Part shown: in pieces, positions 56,231-64,000 of the stretch
Numbering within the stretch: position 1 is the stretch's first letter
Layout of the letters: each line of letters begins with the position of its first letter
Assembly (NCBI GenBank): GCA_021850095.1
Contig: JAJZRX010000001.1
Location: forward strand, 62,001-126,000
Direction: 5' to 3'
DNA length: 64,000 nt
From: Deltaproteobacteria bacterium
Lineage (GTDB): Bacteria; Desulfobacterota; Desulfuromonadia; Geobacterales; Pseudopelobacteraceae
Notes under the pieces: generated by a model
The model's input: only the letters and a program-made list of their open reading frames with translations
Told to the model about the DNA's origin: nothing
Database searches by the model: none
Position numbers and translations under genes: made by a program

Positions 56231-57031
56231 TCAAACCCTCCTATCCGGTTTGATTAACGGTTCACGTGGTGTGCGGCTGGCCGCACCACCCCGATGTTGT
56301 GCATTGAATGTAGCAACAATAGGATTGTGGTCACTCATGTCACTCCATCCTTCGGTATGCACCTCGCACGATTCGAGGTAGCGGAACCATGAAACCGGAA
56401 TAAATATTCCGTCACAGTGGTACGGCGCATTCATATTTCCTGTCCAACGGAGCGTTTGCGGTAAGTTTTGGTTTGGATTGATGGCTTGCCAAGCGTTGAT
56501 GAGGCCAAAATCGCTTTTGAGGCGGCGAAGAATGGAGAGTTCAGTTTTCGTGTTGTTTAATTCTTCGGAGGGGTGTCGAACAGCTGTAGTAATATTGAAG
56601 TCACCTCCGATCAGGAGGTCGCAGTCTTGAGTGTCTTTCTGTATAAAATCAAGAATATCATTTACTTTCTTTTCATAAGGACCGGGCGAAGGCGCATGAA
56701 CACTGAAAACCATTACAGGTCTCGCCACTCCTCCGATGGAGAAGTCTGGAATCAAGCCTCCAGCTACCCACCCTTCAAACGCCGTAGGCACTGAAACATC
56801 TTCGATTTTATGTTGCGGTGCAAGTATTGCGCTTCCCCACTTCGAGGGTAATGACTGCCAAACTATGGAGCCTTCAAATTTCTTATTCTCACTCTCCGGG
56901 ATATACACTGACGGGTGAAATGATTCCTGAACAAGAACCAAATCCGGTGCAAATTCACTGATGATCCTTTGCCAGTGGTTTCCTGTTTTGGTATGTCCGC
57001 CGTAGTGAAGGTTGAAGGTTACGATTTTCAT
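56231..57031 (-). CDS. endonuclease/exonuclease/phosphatase family protein (cassette)
   Basis: IVTFNLHYGGHTKTGNHWQRIISEFAPDLVLVQE; LIGGDFN; SDHNPIVATF. Confidence 0.88.
   Translation of the reverse strand: MKIVTFNLHYGGHTKTGNHWQRIISEFAPDLVLVQESFHPSVYIPESENKKFEGSIVWQSLPSKWGSAILAPQHKIEDVSVPTAFEGWVAGGLIPDFSIGGVARPVMVFSVHAPSPGPYEKKVNDILDFIQKDTQDCDLLIGGDFNITTAVRHPSEELNNTKTELSILRRLKSDFGLINAWQAINPNQNLPQTLRWTGNMNAPYHCDGIFIPVSWFRYLESCEVHTEGWSDMSDHNPIVATFNAQHRGGAASRTPREPLIKPDRRV
56252..56302 (-). other. attC-like site C (degenerate)
   Basis: minus strand GCACAAC-ATCGGGGTGGTGCGGCCAGCCGCACACCACGTGAACC-GTTAATC; internal imperfect stem. Confidence 0.55.
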
Positions 57032-57042
57032 TTATTTCCTTT

Positions 57043-57101
57043 CTGCAACGGGCCGGGAGAACACCGGCGGTTTTTAGGCCGGTGCTTCTTCCTGGTTGAA
57101 C
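57043..57101 (-). other. attC-like site B
   Basis: minus strand GTTCAAC-CAGGAAGAAGCACCGG...CCGGTGTTCTCCCGGCCC-GTTGCAG; extrahelical base. Confidence 0.7.
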
Positions 57102-57775
57102 AGATGTTCCGCAGAATTTGTTTTCGTATCCAACTCTTTGTATCGTTCGATTAGGCTTTCCAATGTCAACTGTACTTGTGAAAGCAAATTTTTTGTAATC
57201 ACTGAATCAAATAAGAGGTAATTGTAGAAAAAGGTAATCCCAATTTCTTGTTTTCCCCAAGCCGTTATTTTACGCCTGCTCTTTTCGTTTAGCATATCCA
57301 AACGACCATTTACATGTGCTATTGCATGGCGAAGTTCTGCAAGCATTTTAATGCACTGCCAAGCTTCATTGTCGCTACACAACTCAAATCTGAGGATGTT
57401 TTTGTAGTACTTACTTGCCCGCTCAAGAAAGTCGCCCCTGAGGTCATTAATCCCTATTTCTTGACCTTGTGATTTCTGTAGTAGAGAAGCGATTTCGGTT
57501 ACACCCGTTTCAAACGCTGCATATAAAGCCACAATATATGGCCCCCAGAAAACCCGAGGCAAAAGAAATTCAACTTTGTGCTCACATTCCTGTCGAGCGA
57601 AATCCCATTCAGGATCTTCGGGGGTTAAATTTTCTCTTTTTAGGTATTCCAGCAGAGTTGCTTCTTCTGCCTCTTTTAGGTGTAAAAGCTGATTATTTAT
57701 GAGTTCGTAATGATCCTTAAGAGCATAAAGCTCTAAGGAAACATCAAGTAATCGGAAATCAACATTTATCTTCAT
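57074..57775 (-). CDS. HEPN-like protein (cassette)
   Basis: all-helical; MLAELRHAIAHVNGRLDML carries R-x4-H; stop codon lies within attC B. Confidence 0.5.
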   Translation of the reverse strand: MKINVDFRLLDVSLELYALKDHYELINNQLLHLKEAEEATLLEYLKRENLTPEDPEWDFARQECEHKVEFLLPRVFWGPYIVALYAAFETGVTEIASLLQKSQGQEIGINDLRGDFLERASKYYKNILRFELCSDNEAWQCIKMLAELRHAIAHVNGRLDMLNEKSRRKITAWGKQEIGITFFYNYLLFDSVITKNLLSQVQLTLESLIERYKELDTKTNSAEHLFNQEEAPA

Positions 57776-57809
57776 GGGTTCTTTTCTTTCATGGCACCCT
57801 TAACTGTAA

Positions 57810-58046
57810 TCATGCACCGGGCTTATCACTTCTGAAGCCTTCCACTACCCAAGCGATTCCTCTAACAATCCAGAAAGGGAAGAAAAAACTGGTGGGTAAT
57901 CCAGCAAATAGGATTAACCAGCCCTGCAATTCAATTGAGTTGGCGTTCTTGAAAAACTCTGTCACGACTAAAGCAAAGATGATCCACCCCAACAAGCCGA
58001 GGAGTCCCAGCAGGATTGACAAGCGGCGTATTCCTTCTGTTCTCAT
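57810..58046 (-). CDS. small two-TM membrane protein (same cassette)
   Basis: MRTEGIRRLSILLGLLGLLGWIIFALVVTEFF...LILFAGLPTSFFFPFWIVRGIAWV; AAGGAG RBS. Confidence 0.65.
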   Translation of the reverse strand: MRTEGIRRLSILLGLLGLLGWIIFALVVTEFFKNANSIELQGWLILFAGLPTSFFFPFWIVRGIAWVVEGFRSDKPGA

Positions 58047-58061
58047 TTCATTCTCCTTCTT

Positions 58062-58122
58062 GTTCAACGGGTCGGGAGATCACCGGGCGGCATTTCGGCC
58101 AGGTGCATCTCCCTGGTTAGGC
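58062..58122 (-). other. attC-like site A
   Basis: minus strand GCCTAAC-CAGGGAGATGCACC...GGTGATCTCCCGACCC-GTTGAAC; both cores fit RYYYAAC/GTTRRRY; stem GGGAGAT(G)CACC/GGTGATCTCCC. Confidence 0.88.
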
Positions 58123-58132
58123 TTTCCTTGAA

Positions 58133-58594
58133 CTATCTTCGAGCTTTACCGCTAATCCGGTCGATTTCTATTTTGAAGACCTTTGTAATCTTGTCTTTTT
58201 GCTCAATGTAGCGTTTGCTCTCTTCGATAAAGTCAGAACAGTATTTCTCCAACAGCCACATCAAAGCGTCATGTCTCACGGCGCCATGCACCTCTGAAGC
58301 TCGGCCAAACACCACGACACTTTCGTATTCTGTGCCAAATTTATCTGGCAGAATCTTGGTCTTGCCAACCACGCAAAAAGATACCTTTGCGTTGTGCTCG
58401 ATATTTTCGAGTTTATGGCCGCTGATGGCACAGTGGAAATAGATGGAATCTCCCTTGTAAACGTAACTCAACGGCACGCCATAGGGTTGTCCGTCGTTGC
58501 CGACCGTCGATAAAACTCCATATTCGGCGGAATCGAGGATGTTTATTGATTCTTGTCGGGTTATTTCTCGGTCACTTCTCCGAACTTCCTTCAT
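58133..58594 (-). CDS. pyridoxamine 5'-phosphate oxidase-like/NimA-type protein (cassette)
   Basis: YGVLSTVGNDGQPYGVPLSYVYKGDSIYFHCAISGHKLENIEHNAKVSFCVVG; start chosen just inside R' of site D. Confidence 0.85.
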   Translation of the reverse strand: MKEVRRSDREITRQESINILDSAEYGVLSTVGNDGQPYGVPLSYVYKGDSIYFHCAISGHKLENIEHNAKVSFCVVGKTKILPDKFGTEYESVVVFGRASEVHGAVRHDALMWLLEKYCSDFIEESKRYIEQKDKITKVFKIEIDRISGKARR

Positions 58595-58609
58595 TCGTTC
58601 TTCCTTTAT

Positions 58610-58654
58610 GCCTAACTCCTTATTCACCGGTTCACGCGCGTGCGCGCGTGAACC
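58610..58654 (-). other. attC half-site D with 26-nt perfect palindrome
   Basis: minus strand GGTTCACGCGCGCACGCGCGTGAACCGGTGAATAAGGA-GTTAGGC; clear R', no clear R''. Confidence 0.6.
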
Positions 58655-58704
58655 GCTCATCCCCCCAAACGGAACATTTATACCGTTACCTAAAAATCAA
58701 ATCC

Positions 58705-59808
58705 TCACACCCTGACCAACTCGTACTTCCTGCTCCCCAGACCGATTTTCTCGCCATGCTCCAATTGCACCTCCCAGGGGATCTCCGGCCAGCATCCCCG
58801 GAACTTGTCGCCGCCCGGTTCATGACCGCTCTGCAGCGCCGAGCCCTCGTTGCCGCGGGCGCCGTTGACCAGATCGGCGCAGGCCTGGTCGATCGCGACC
58901 GGGTCTTCGGAAACACAGATGCCGATATCGTTGACGATCGGGGCGTCGGCATGGCCGTAGCAGTCACAGGCTGGGGAGACCTGGGTAATGAAGTTGATAT
59001 AAATTGCCTTGCCGCTTTTGCCGGTCAGGGCGCCTTTGGCGTATTCGGCCATCTTGCGCATGACCAGATCGGCGGCTTCGTTCCACTGGATGTTGATGGC
59101 CTTGACCGGGCAGATCGTGATGCAGCGCGAGCAGCCGGTGCATTTTTGCGGATCAATAACCGCTTTGCCGCCGGTGATCAGGATCGCGTCGTGGGCGCAG
59201 GAACGGGGGCAGATGCCGCAGCCGGTGCAATGCTTGGCGGATACCACCGGCGCAACGGTGGAGTGCTGCACCAGTTTGCCCTTGCGGCTGGCGCAGCCCA
59301 TGCCCAGGTTCTTGATCGCGCCGCCAAAGCCGGTCAGCTCATGACATTTGAAATGGGTCATGGCCACCAGAGAATCGGCCTCGATGATCTCGGTGCCGAT
59401 ATAGGTTTTCTTCAGCAGTTCTCCCTCGATGGCAACCTCGGTTTCGGTCACTCCGCGCAGACCATCGCTGATGATCAGCGGCGCCCCGACGCAGGCATAG
59501 CCGAAACCGTTCTCGATTGCGCAGGTCAGGGCCGACACCGCCTCTTTGCGCTGGCCGGGATACAGCGTGGATGAGTCGGTCAGAAAGGGGAGCGCCCCCA
59601 GCTTCTTGATCTCCTCCACCACCTTGCGGGCAAAGACCGGCCGGATGTAGGTGTGGTTGCCCTTCTCGCCGAAATGGATCTTGACGGCGGTCAGATCCCC
59701 CTCTGAAACATGGCGGGCCAGGCCGGCCAGGGAGAGCAGTTTGGCGATCTTGTCGAACAGGTTTTCCTTGTGGCCGGCGCGCATATCACTGAAATAGACT
59801 TTGGACAT
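58705..59808 (-). CDS. DUF362-family protein with 4Fe-4S domain
   Basis: KVYFSDMRAGHKENLFDKIAKLL; CTGCGICPRSC and CTGCSRCITICP. Confidence 0.9.
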   Translation of the reverse strand: MSKVYFSDMRAGHKENLFDKIAKLLSLAGLARHVSEGDLTAVKIHFGEKGNHTYIRPVFARKVVEEIKKLGALPFLTDSSTLYPGQRKEAVSALTCAIENGFGYACVGAPLIISDGLRGVTETEVAIEGELLKKTYIGTEIIEADSLVAMTHFKCHELTGFGGAIKNLGMGCASRKGKLVQHSTVAPVVSAKHCTGCGICPRSCAHDAILITGGKAVIDPQKCTGCSRCITICPVKAINIQWNEAADLVMRKMAEYAKGALTGKSGKAIYINFITQVSPACDCYGHADAPIVNDIGICVSEDPVAIDQACADLVNGARGNEGSALQSGHEPGGDKFRGCWPEIPWEVQLEHGEKIGLGSRKYELVRV

Positions 59809-59833
59809 TGAACTTCTCCTTAAATGTATTTTT

Positions 59834-59847
59834 TTGACAAGCGTCAA
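59834..59847. promoter_or_regulatory. CRP/FNR-family-type palindrome TTGAC-N4-GTCAA upstream of hcp
   Basis: TTGACAAGCGTCAA about 33 bp upstream of TATAGT (-10-like) and ~100 bp upstream of hcp. Confidence 0.65.
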
Positions 59848-59947
59848 GTAATATTCAGAAAATCGGGTATAGTGTTTCTACCACATTGACCGGAAAAATC
59901 CACCAATCGAGTTCACTCGAACACTACAGCACAGGGAGGAAACACAC

Positions 59948-61549
59948 ATGAGCATGTTTTGTAACCAATGCGAGCAGGCAGCAAACGGAGTCGGTTGTAA
60001 TATTTCGGGCGTATGCGGCAAGAAGCCGGATGTGGCGGCGCTGCAGGATCATCTGTTGTACGGCTTGAAGAGCCTGGCGCTGTATGCCGACAAGCTGGGG
60101 CGCAACGCCGAGATCGATCGCTTTACGATCGAAGGACTTTTCACCACCGTCACCAACGTCGATTTTGAGCCGGCCCGCATCGCCGCTCTGATCAAGCGCT
60201 GTTACGAGCTGAAGGAAAAAGCCAAAGCATTGTCGGGCGCAACCATTTCCGGCCCGGTGGCTGACTGGAAGCCGGTCGACGATCTGGCCGGCCTGGTCGC
60301 CCAGGGCGAGGCCCACGGCATCAATACCCAGCATGTCAACGAAGACATCCGCTCCGTGATCGAAATCGTGATGTACGGCCTGAAGGGCATGGCGGCCTAT
60401 ATGGATCACGCCATGATCCTGGGGCGCAGCGATGACGAGGTAATGGCCTACTTCCAGAAGGCGCTGGCCGCCACCACCGACGCCAGTCTGGGACTGATGG
60501 ACTTCGTCGGCTTGGCCATGGAGTGCGGCAAGCACAACCTGACCGTGATGGGGCTTTTGAACACCGCCCACACCGATACCTACGGCCACCCGGTTCCGAC
60601 TCCGGTGCAGCTGGGCACCAAGGCCGGCAAGGCCATCCTGGTATCCGGCCACGACCTGAAGATGCTTGAAGAGCTGCTCAAGCAGACCGAAGGCAAGGGC
60701 ATCAACATCTACACTCACGGCGAGATGCTGCCGGCCCACGGTTATCCCGGTCTGAAGAAGTACCCGCACCTGGTCGGCAACTTCGGCGGCGCCTGGCAGG
60801 ATCAGGCCAAGGAGTTCGCCAATTTCCCCGGCGCGATCATCTTCAACACCAACTGCATCCAGAAACCGGCCGACAGCTACAAGGACCGCCTTTACACCTG
60901 GGGCCTGGTGGCCTGGCCGGATGTCAAACACGTTGACGGCTGGGATTTCTCGGCGGTCATCAACAAGGCCCTTGAACTGCCCGGTTTCCCGGACAATCCC
61001 GGCCAGGAGATTCTGACCGGTTTCGGCCACAACGCCGTGCTGGGCGTGGCCGACAAGGTGGTCGCCGCCGTCAAATCCGGCGCCATCAAGCACTTCTTCC
61101 TGATCGGCGGCTGCGACGGCGCCAAGTCAGGTCGTAACTACTACACCGAATTTGCCGAGAAGCTGCCCCAGGACACGGTCATCCTGACCCTGGCCTGCGG
61201 CAAGTACCGCTTCAACAAGCTGGAGTTCGGCGATATCGGCGGCATCCCGCGCCTGCTGGATGTCGGCCAGTGCAACGACGCCTACTCGGCCATTCAGATT
61301 GCGGTGGCCCTGGCGGGCGCCTTCAATTGCGGCGTGAACGACCTGCCGCTCTCGATGATCCTTTCCTGGTACGAGCAGAAGGCGGTCGTGATTCTCTTGA
61401 CCCTGCTGCACCTGGGGATCAAGAATATCAAGCTGGGACCGACGCTGCCGGCCTTCATCACCCCCAACGTGCTCAACTTCCTGGTTGAGAACTTTAACAT
61501 CGGACCGATCACGACGGTCGAAGCCGACATGAAGGCGATTTTGGGGTAG
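59948..61549 (+). CDS. hcp: hydroxylamine reductase / hybrid cluster protein
   Basis: MFCNQCEQAANGVGCNISGVCGKKPDVA; later FNTNCIQ and SRG/GGCDGAKSGRNYYTEFA segments. Confidence 0.96.
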   Translation: MSMFCNQCEQAANGVGCNISGVCGKKPDVAALQDHLLYGLKSLALYADKLGRNAEIDRFTIEGLFTTVTNVDFEPARIAALIKRCYELKEKAKALSGATISGPVADWKPVDDLAGLVAQGEAHGINTQHVNEDIRSVIEIVMYGLKGMAAYMDHAMILGRSDDEVMAYFQKALAATTDASLGLMDFVGLAMECGKHNLTVMGLLNTAHTDTYGHPVPTPVQLGTKAGKAILVSGHDLKMLEELLKQTEGKGINIYTHGEMLPAHGYPGLKKYPHLVGNFGGAWQDQAKEFANFPGAIIFNTNCIQKPADSYKDRLYTWGLVAWPDVKHVDGWDFSAVINKALELPGFPDNPGQEILTGFGHNAVLGVADKVVAAVKSGAIKHFFLIGGCDGAKSGRNYYTEFAEKLPQDTVILTLACGKYRFNKLEFGDIGGIPRLLDVGQCNDAYSAIQIAVALAGAFNCGVNDLPLSMILSWYEQKAVVILLTLLHLGIKNIKLGPTLPAFITPNVLNFLVENFNIGPITTVEADMKAILG

Positions 61550-61567
61550 TCTGACCAGTGACATGCG

Positions 61568-61612
61568 GTAATAAAAAAGGCGTGGGGCTTAGGCTCCTCG
61601 CCTTTTTTGTTT
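61568..61612 (+). terminator. intrinsic terminator of hcp
   Basis: AAAAAAGGCGTGGGGCTTAGGCTCCTCGCCTTTTTTGTTT. Confidence 0.7.
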
Positions 61613-61767
61613 AAACGGGGTCAAAACTGTGGCGCGGGTGGCGGTATATGATGTATTCTGCCGGTGATTAAACATATTAAGTAGTGTAAAATCATATGGT
61701 TTTGAAGTGTATCATTCCATCCGGTTTGTAAGCAGGTAGGATGAAGCTGACTGCGAAAGGGGGCGGC

Positions 61768-62037
61768 ATGCCAATCATCAGTATGTTTTACGGGATCATC
61801 GTCTATATGTATGCACTGGACAACCGCCAGCACCATCAAGCCCATATCCATGTGGAATACCAGGGTGCGGAGGCTGTTATCGCCATACCCGGCGGAGATG
61901 TTCTTGCCGGAGAATTGCCGACGAATAAAATGAAACTGCTTCAGGCATGGATAGAAATTCATCATGAAGAGTTGCTGGCTGATTGGGCTATTGCCGTAAA
62001 GGGCGGCGAAATCTTCCGGATCGAGCCTCTTCACTAA
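61768..62037 (+). CDS. DUF4160-like protein
   Basis: MPIISMFYGIIVYMYALDNRQHHQAHIHVEYQGAEAVIAIPGGDVLAGELPTNK. Confidence 0.85.
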   Translation: MPIISMFYGIIVYMYALDNRQHHQAHIHVEYQGAEAVIAIPGGDVLAGELPTNKMKLLQAWIEIHHEELLADWAIAVKGGEIFRIEPLH

Positions 62038-62048
62038 CGGAGATTGTT

Positions 62049-62342
62049 ATGAATCCACGCGTAAAGGATGTGCAACCCCTGGAGAATTTCCGTCTCCGGC
62101 TTACCTTCGTCAATGGCGAAAAGCGACTTTTCGATGTATCTCCTTATCTCGTTTATCCCGCTTTCAAGCGCCTGGCCAATCCGGCTTTTTTTTCGCTGGG
62201 TCATGCCGATCATGGGACTGTTGTTTGGCCGGACAATATAGATTTATGCCCGGATACACTCTATCTGGATAGTGTGAAAGAGCGACAGGAAGGCTATTCG
62301 CCTGATTCACCGGATAAGGTTGAGGGGGAGATAGTTGTGTAA
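62049..62342 (+). CDS. DUF2442-like protein
   Basis: MNPRVKDVQPLENFRLRLTFVNGEKRLFDVSPYL...LYLDSV. Confidence 0.85.
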   Translation: MNPRVKDVQPLENFRLRLTFVNGEKRLFDVSPYLVYPAFKRLANPAFFSLGHADHGTVVWPDNIDLCPDTLYLDSVKERQEGYSPDSPDKVEGEIVV

Positions 62343-62430
62343 CATGGGGATCAAATTTTCAAGCCACGGGGAATGCTTGTGGCCTTTTTATTGCGGACAG
62401 GCGGGATGAACATGAACGATGTTGGTGCCC

Positions 62431-63312
62431 TCACCACTGCAGCACGCGCTCCGATATAAACTCCCGCAGTCCGCCGCTGATCGGATCCCGGAATCTGACC
62501 GAACGGGCAATCAGCTGAAGCGGTTTGTCGAAGTTGTCGGCGCTTTCCGGTTGCAGTTCAGGATAATAACGGTCGTTCAGAATTCCGAATCCGATCCCGC
62601 TCATGTGAACCCGCAGCTGGTGGGTTTTGCCGCTGATCGGCTGCAGATTAAAGAGACTCCTGCCCTCTTTTGTCTCCATCAACCTGACCTCGGAGCGGGC
62701 GTTGACCGTTCCGGGAACGCTCCGCATGCGGAACCACGGCTCGCCGCGCTCGATTCTGTTCTCAATCGTCCATAATGTCCTGTTGTCAGCCGCTTGACCG
62801 GCCGATACGGCTTGATAGCTCTTTTCGAGCCCGCCCTTCAGGATCAGTTCTCCGTAGCGGCCGCGGGTCTGCGGATTGGCCGAAAACAGGACGATTCCGG
62901 CTGTCTCGCGGTCGATGCGGTGGAGCGGCGCCAGATCCCGGATTCCGGTACTGCTGCGCAGCCGGTTCAGCAGGCACTCGTTTACATAACGCCCGCCGGG
63001 GGTGACCGGCAGAAAGTGCGGCTTGCAGGCCACCAGGAGATGCTCGTCACGGTACAGTATCTTTTCGGCAAACGGGATGTGCGGTTCACTGGCGACTTCA
63101 CGAAAATAGAAGATCCGCTCCTGGGGGACGTATTCGCTGGACAGCGTAATCGGGATGCCGCTATCGTTCAGAACCTTGCCCCCCAGAATGCGCTGCTCCC
63201 ACGTTTCGCGGGTGACGGCTGGAAACCTGCTGTCCAGGAAGTCGAGGATCGCGGGGTAGGGGCGTTCAGTTTTCGGCAGTGTCAGCACGGACGGGCAGGG
63301 TGATATTCCCAT
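62431..63312 (-). CDS. RluA-family RNA pseudouridine synthase
   Basis: LAPLHRIDRETAGIVLFSANPQTRGRY; GKTHQLRVHMSGIG. Confidence 0.93.
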   Translation of the reverse strand: MGISPCPSVLTLPKTERPYPAILDFLDSRFPAVTRETWEQRILGGKVLNDSGIPITLSSEYVPQERIFYFREVASEPHIPFAEKILYRDEHLLVACKPHFLPVTPGGRYVNECLLNRLRSSTGIRDLAPLHRIDRETAGIVLFSANPQTRGRYGELILKGGLEKSYQAVSAGQAADNRTLWTIENRIERGEPWFRMRSVPGTVNARSEVRLMETKEGRSLFNLQPISGKTHQLRVHMSGIGFGILNDRYYPELQPESADNFDKPLQLIARSVRFRDPISGGLREFISERVLQW

Positions 63313-63426
63313 TTCAGGTTCCTTGGAAGAATTCAGGCGATTCGCTTCAATGTATGCATATTCATGTATGTTCTGCCATTGACAATTGTACGATTATTCT
63401 TTAGCATCCAACTACACTTACTTGCC

Positions 63427-63771
63427 ATGCGAATCACATTACACCACATAACCGCAGCACTCCTGCTGATCATAAGTTTAATCATGCCGCTCGCCTGCGA
63501 TGCCTCCCGCCTGCTGGATCTGTCCGATTCGGCGGTTGCCGTGCACAGCCAGTCTGCCGCCGACGCCAGCGAAGGACACAGCCCCTGCCCGAAGTGCCCC
63601 GTTGGCCATCATTGTGAAAACGACTGCTGCTCCAGCTATGCTCCCGTGATTCAGGATCAGACGCTCGCCTATTCGCCGGCTCTCGGCTTTCTGCGCCTGG
63701 TCAGTATAAACAGTAAACCTCCGCAGGTCTATTTTTCCATTTTTGTCCCGCCCCAGAACCATGTCGCCTGA
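63427..63771 (+). CDS. exported Cys-rich hypothetical protein
   Basis: N-terminal hydrophobic signal; CPKCPVGHHCENDCC. Confidence 0.55.
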   Translation: MRITLHHITAALLLIISLIMPLACDASRLLDLSDSAVAVHSQSAADASEGHSPCPKCPVGHHCENDCCSSYAPVIQDQTLAYSPALGFLRLVSINSKPPQVYFSIFVPPQNHVA

Positions 63772-63864
63772 CGTCTGAAATTCGTTCGACTGGTTCAGAT
63801 TCTCTCGCGCAGCGCAGCCCCGTGGCTGCGGCCGAATTTGCGACGCTAAAAGGAGTTCCTTATC

Positions 63865-64000
63865 GTGACACATACCAAAAACGATTTTTTACATTCCCTG
63901 TGGGATTTTTTCTGTTCACTCAAACTGACGATGGCGCTGTTGATCGGACTGGCCCTGATTTCGATCATCGGCACGATCATCCCGCAGGGCAACCTGCCGC
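63865..64000 (+). CDS. resB: cytochrome c biogenesis ResB-like protein (truncated by window edge)
   Basis: GTG start after AGGAG; FLHSLWDFFCSLKLTMALLIGLALISIIGTIIPQGNLP. Confidence 0.8.
   Translation, partial: MTHTKNDFLHSLWDFFCSLKLTMALLIGLALISIIGTIIPQGNLP

Noticed and set aside
58594-58660. Upstream start (58660) of the PNPOx-like ORF
   Set aside because: The extra codons fall inside the attC half-site palindrome; an ATG at 58594 fits cassette layout.
1-64000. CRISPR array, tRNA/rRNA genes, prophage
   Set aside because: No regularly spaced direct repeats, tRNA-like arms, rRNA segments or phage structural genes were recognised while reading both strands.

Overview
The window looks like a chromosomal segment from a Geobacter/Pelobacter-type bacterium (Desulfuromonadota; inferred from gene content). 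Most of it is ordinary: a Rieske/cytochrome b/pentaheme cytochrome c cluster, a Dcu-type dicarboxylate transporter with a nearby sigma-54 two-component system, nadA, archease-rtcB, ald, Mla lipid-transport genes, lon, macAB-type efflux genes, rpe, rsmB, an rng-like RNase, hcp and the start of resB. The most notable accessory features, all read from sequence, are: (1) an integrase-less integron cassette array at about 55.6-58.65 kb (CALIN-like), with three attC-like sites, one half-site and four cassettes, one carrying a HEPN-like protein plus a small membrane protein; (2) a 1.6-kb element at 49189-50788 bounded by near-identical inverted repeats with subterminal repeats, holding only truncated hsdR and ADP-ribosylglycohydrolase fragments; (3) a sigma-54 regulator with an [FeFe]-hydrogenase-like N-terminal region; (4) a one-gene HTH-HipA with a palindromic upstream operator; (5) two unannotated small genes, a Met-rich 56-aa ORF and a 20-aa CxxxC peptide, the first sharing a promoter motif with a ferritin-like gene; (6) a sigma-54 promoter with three palindromic UAS copies upstream of dcuB; (7) gene decay at 16-20 kb, including a pncB interrupted by an in-frame TAA. 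No tRNA, rRNA, CRISPR array or intact transposase was recognised. Names rest on motif and family recognition by eye, with no database search.
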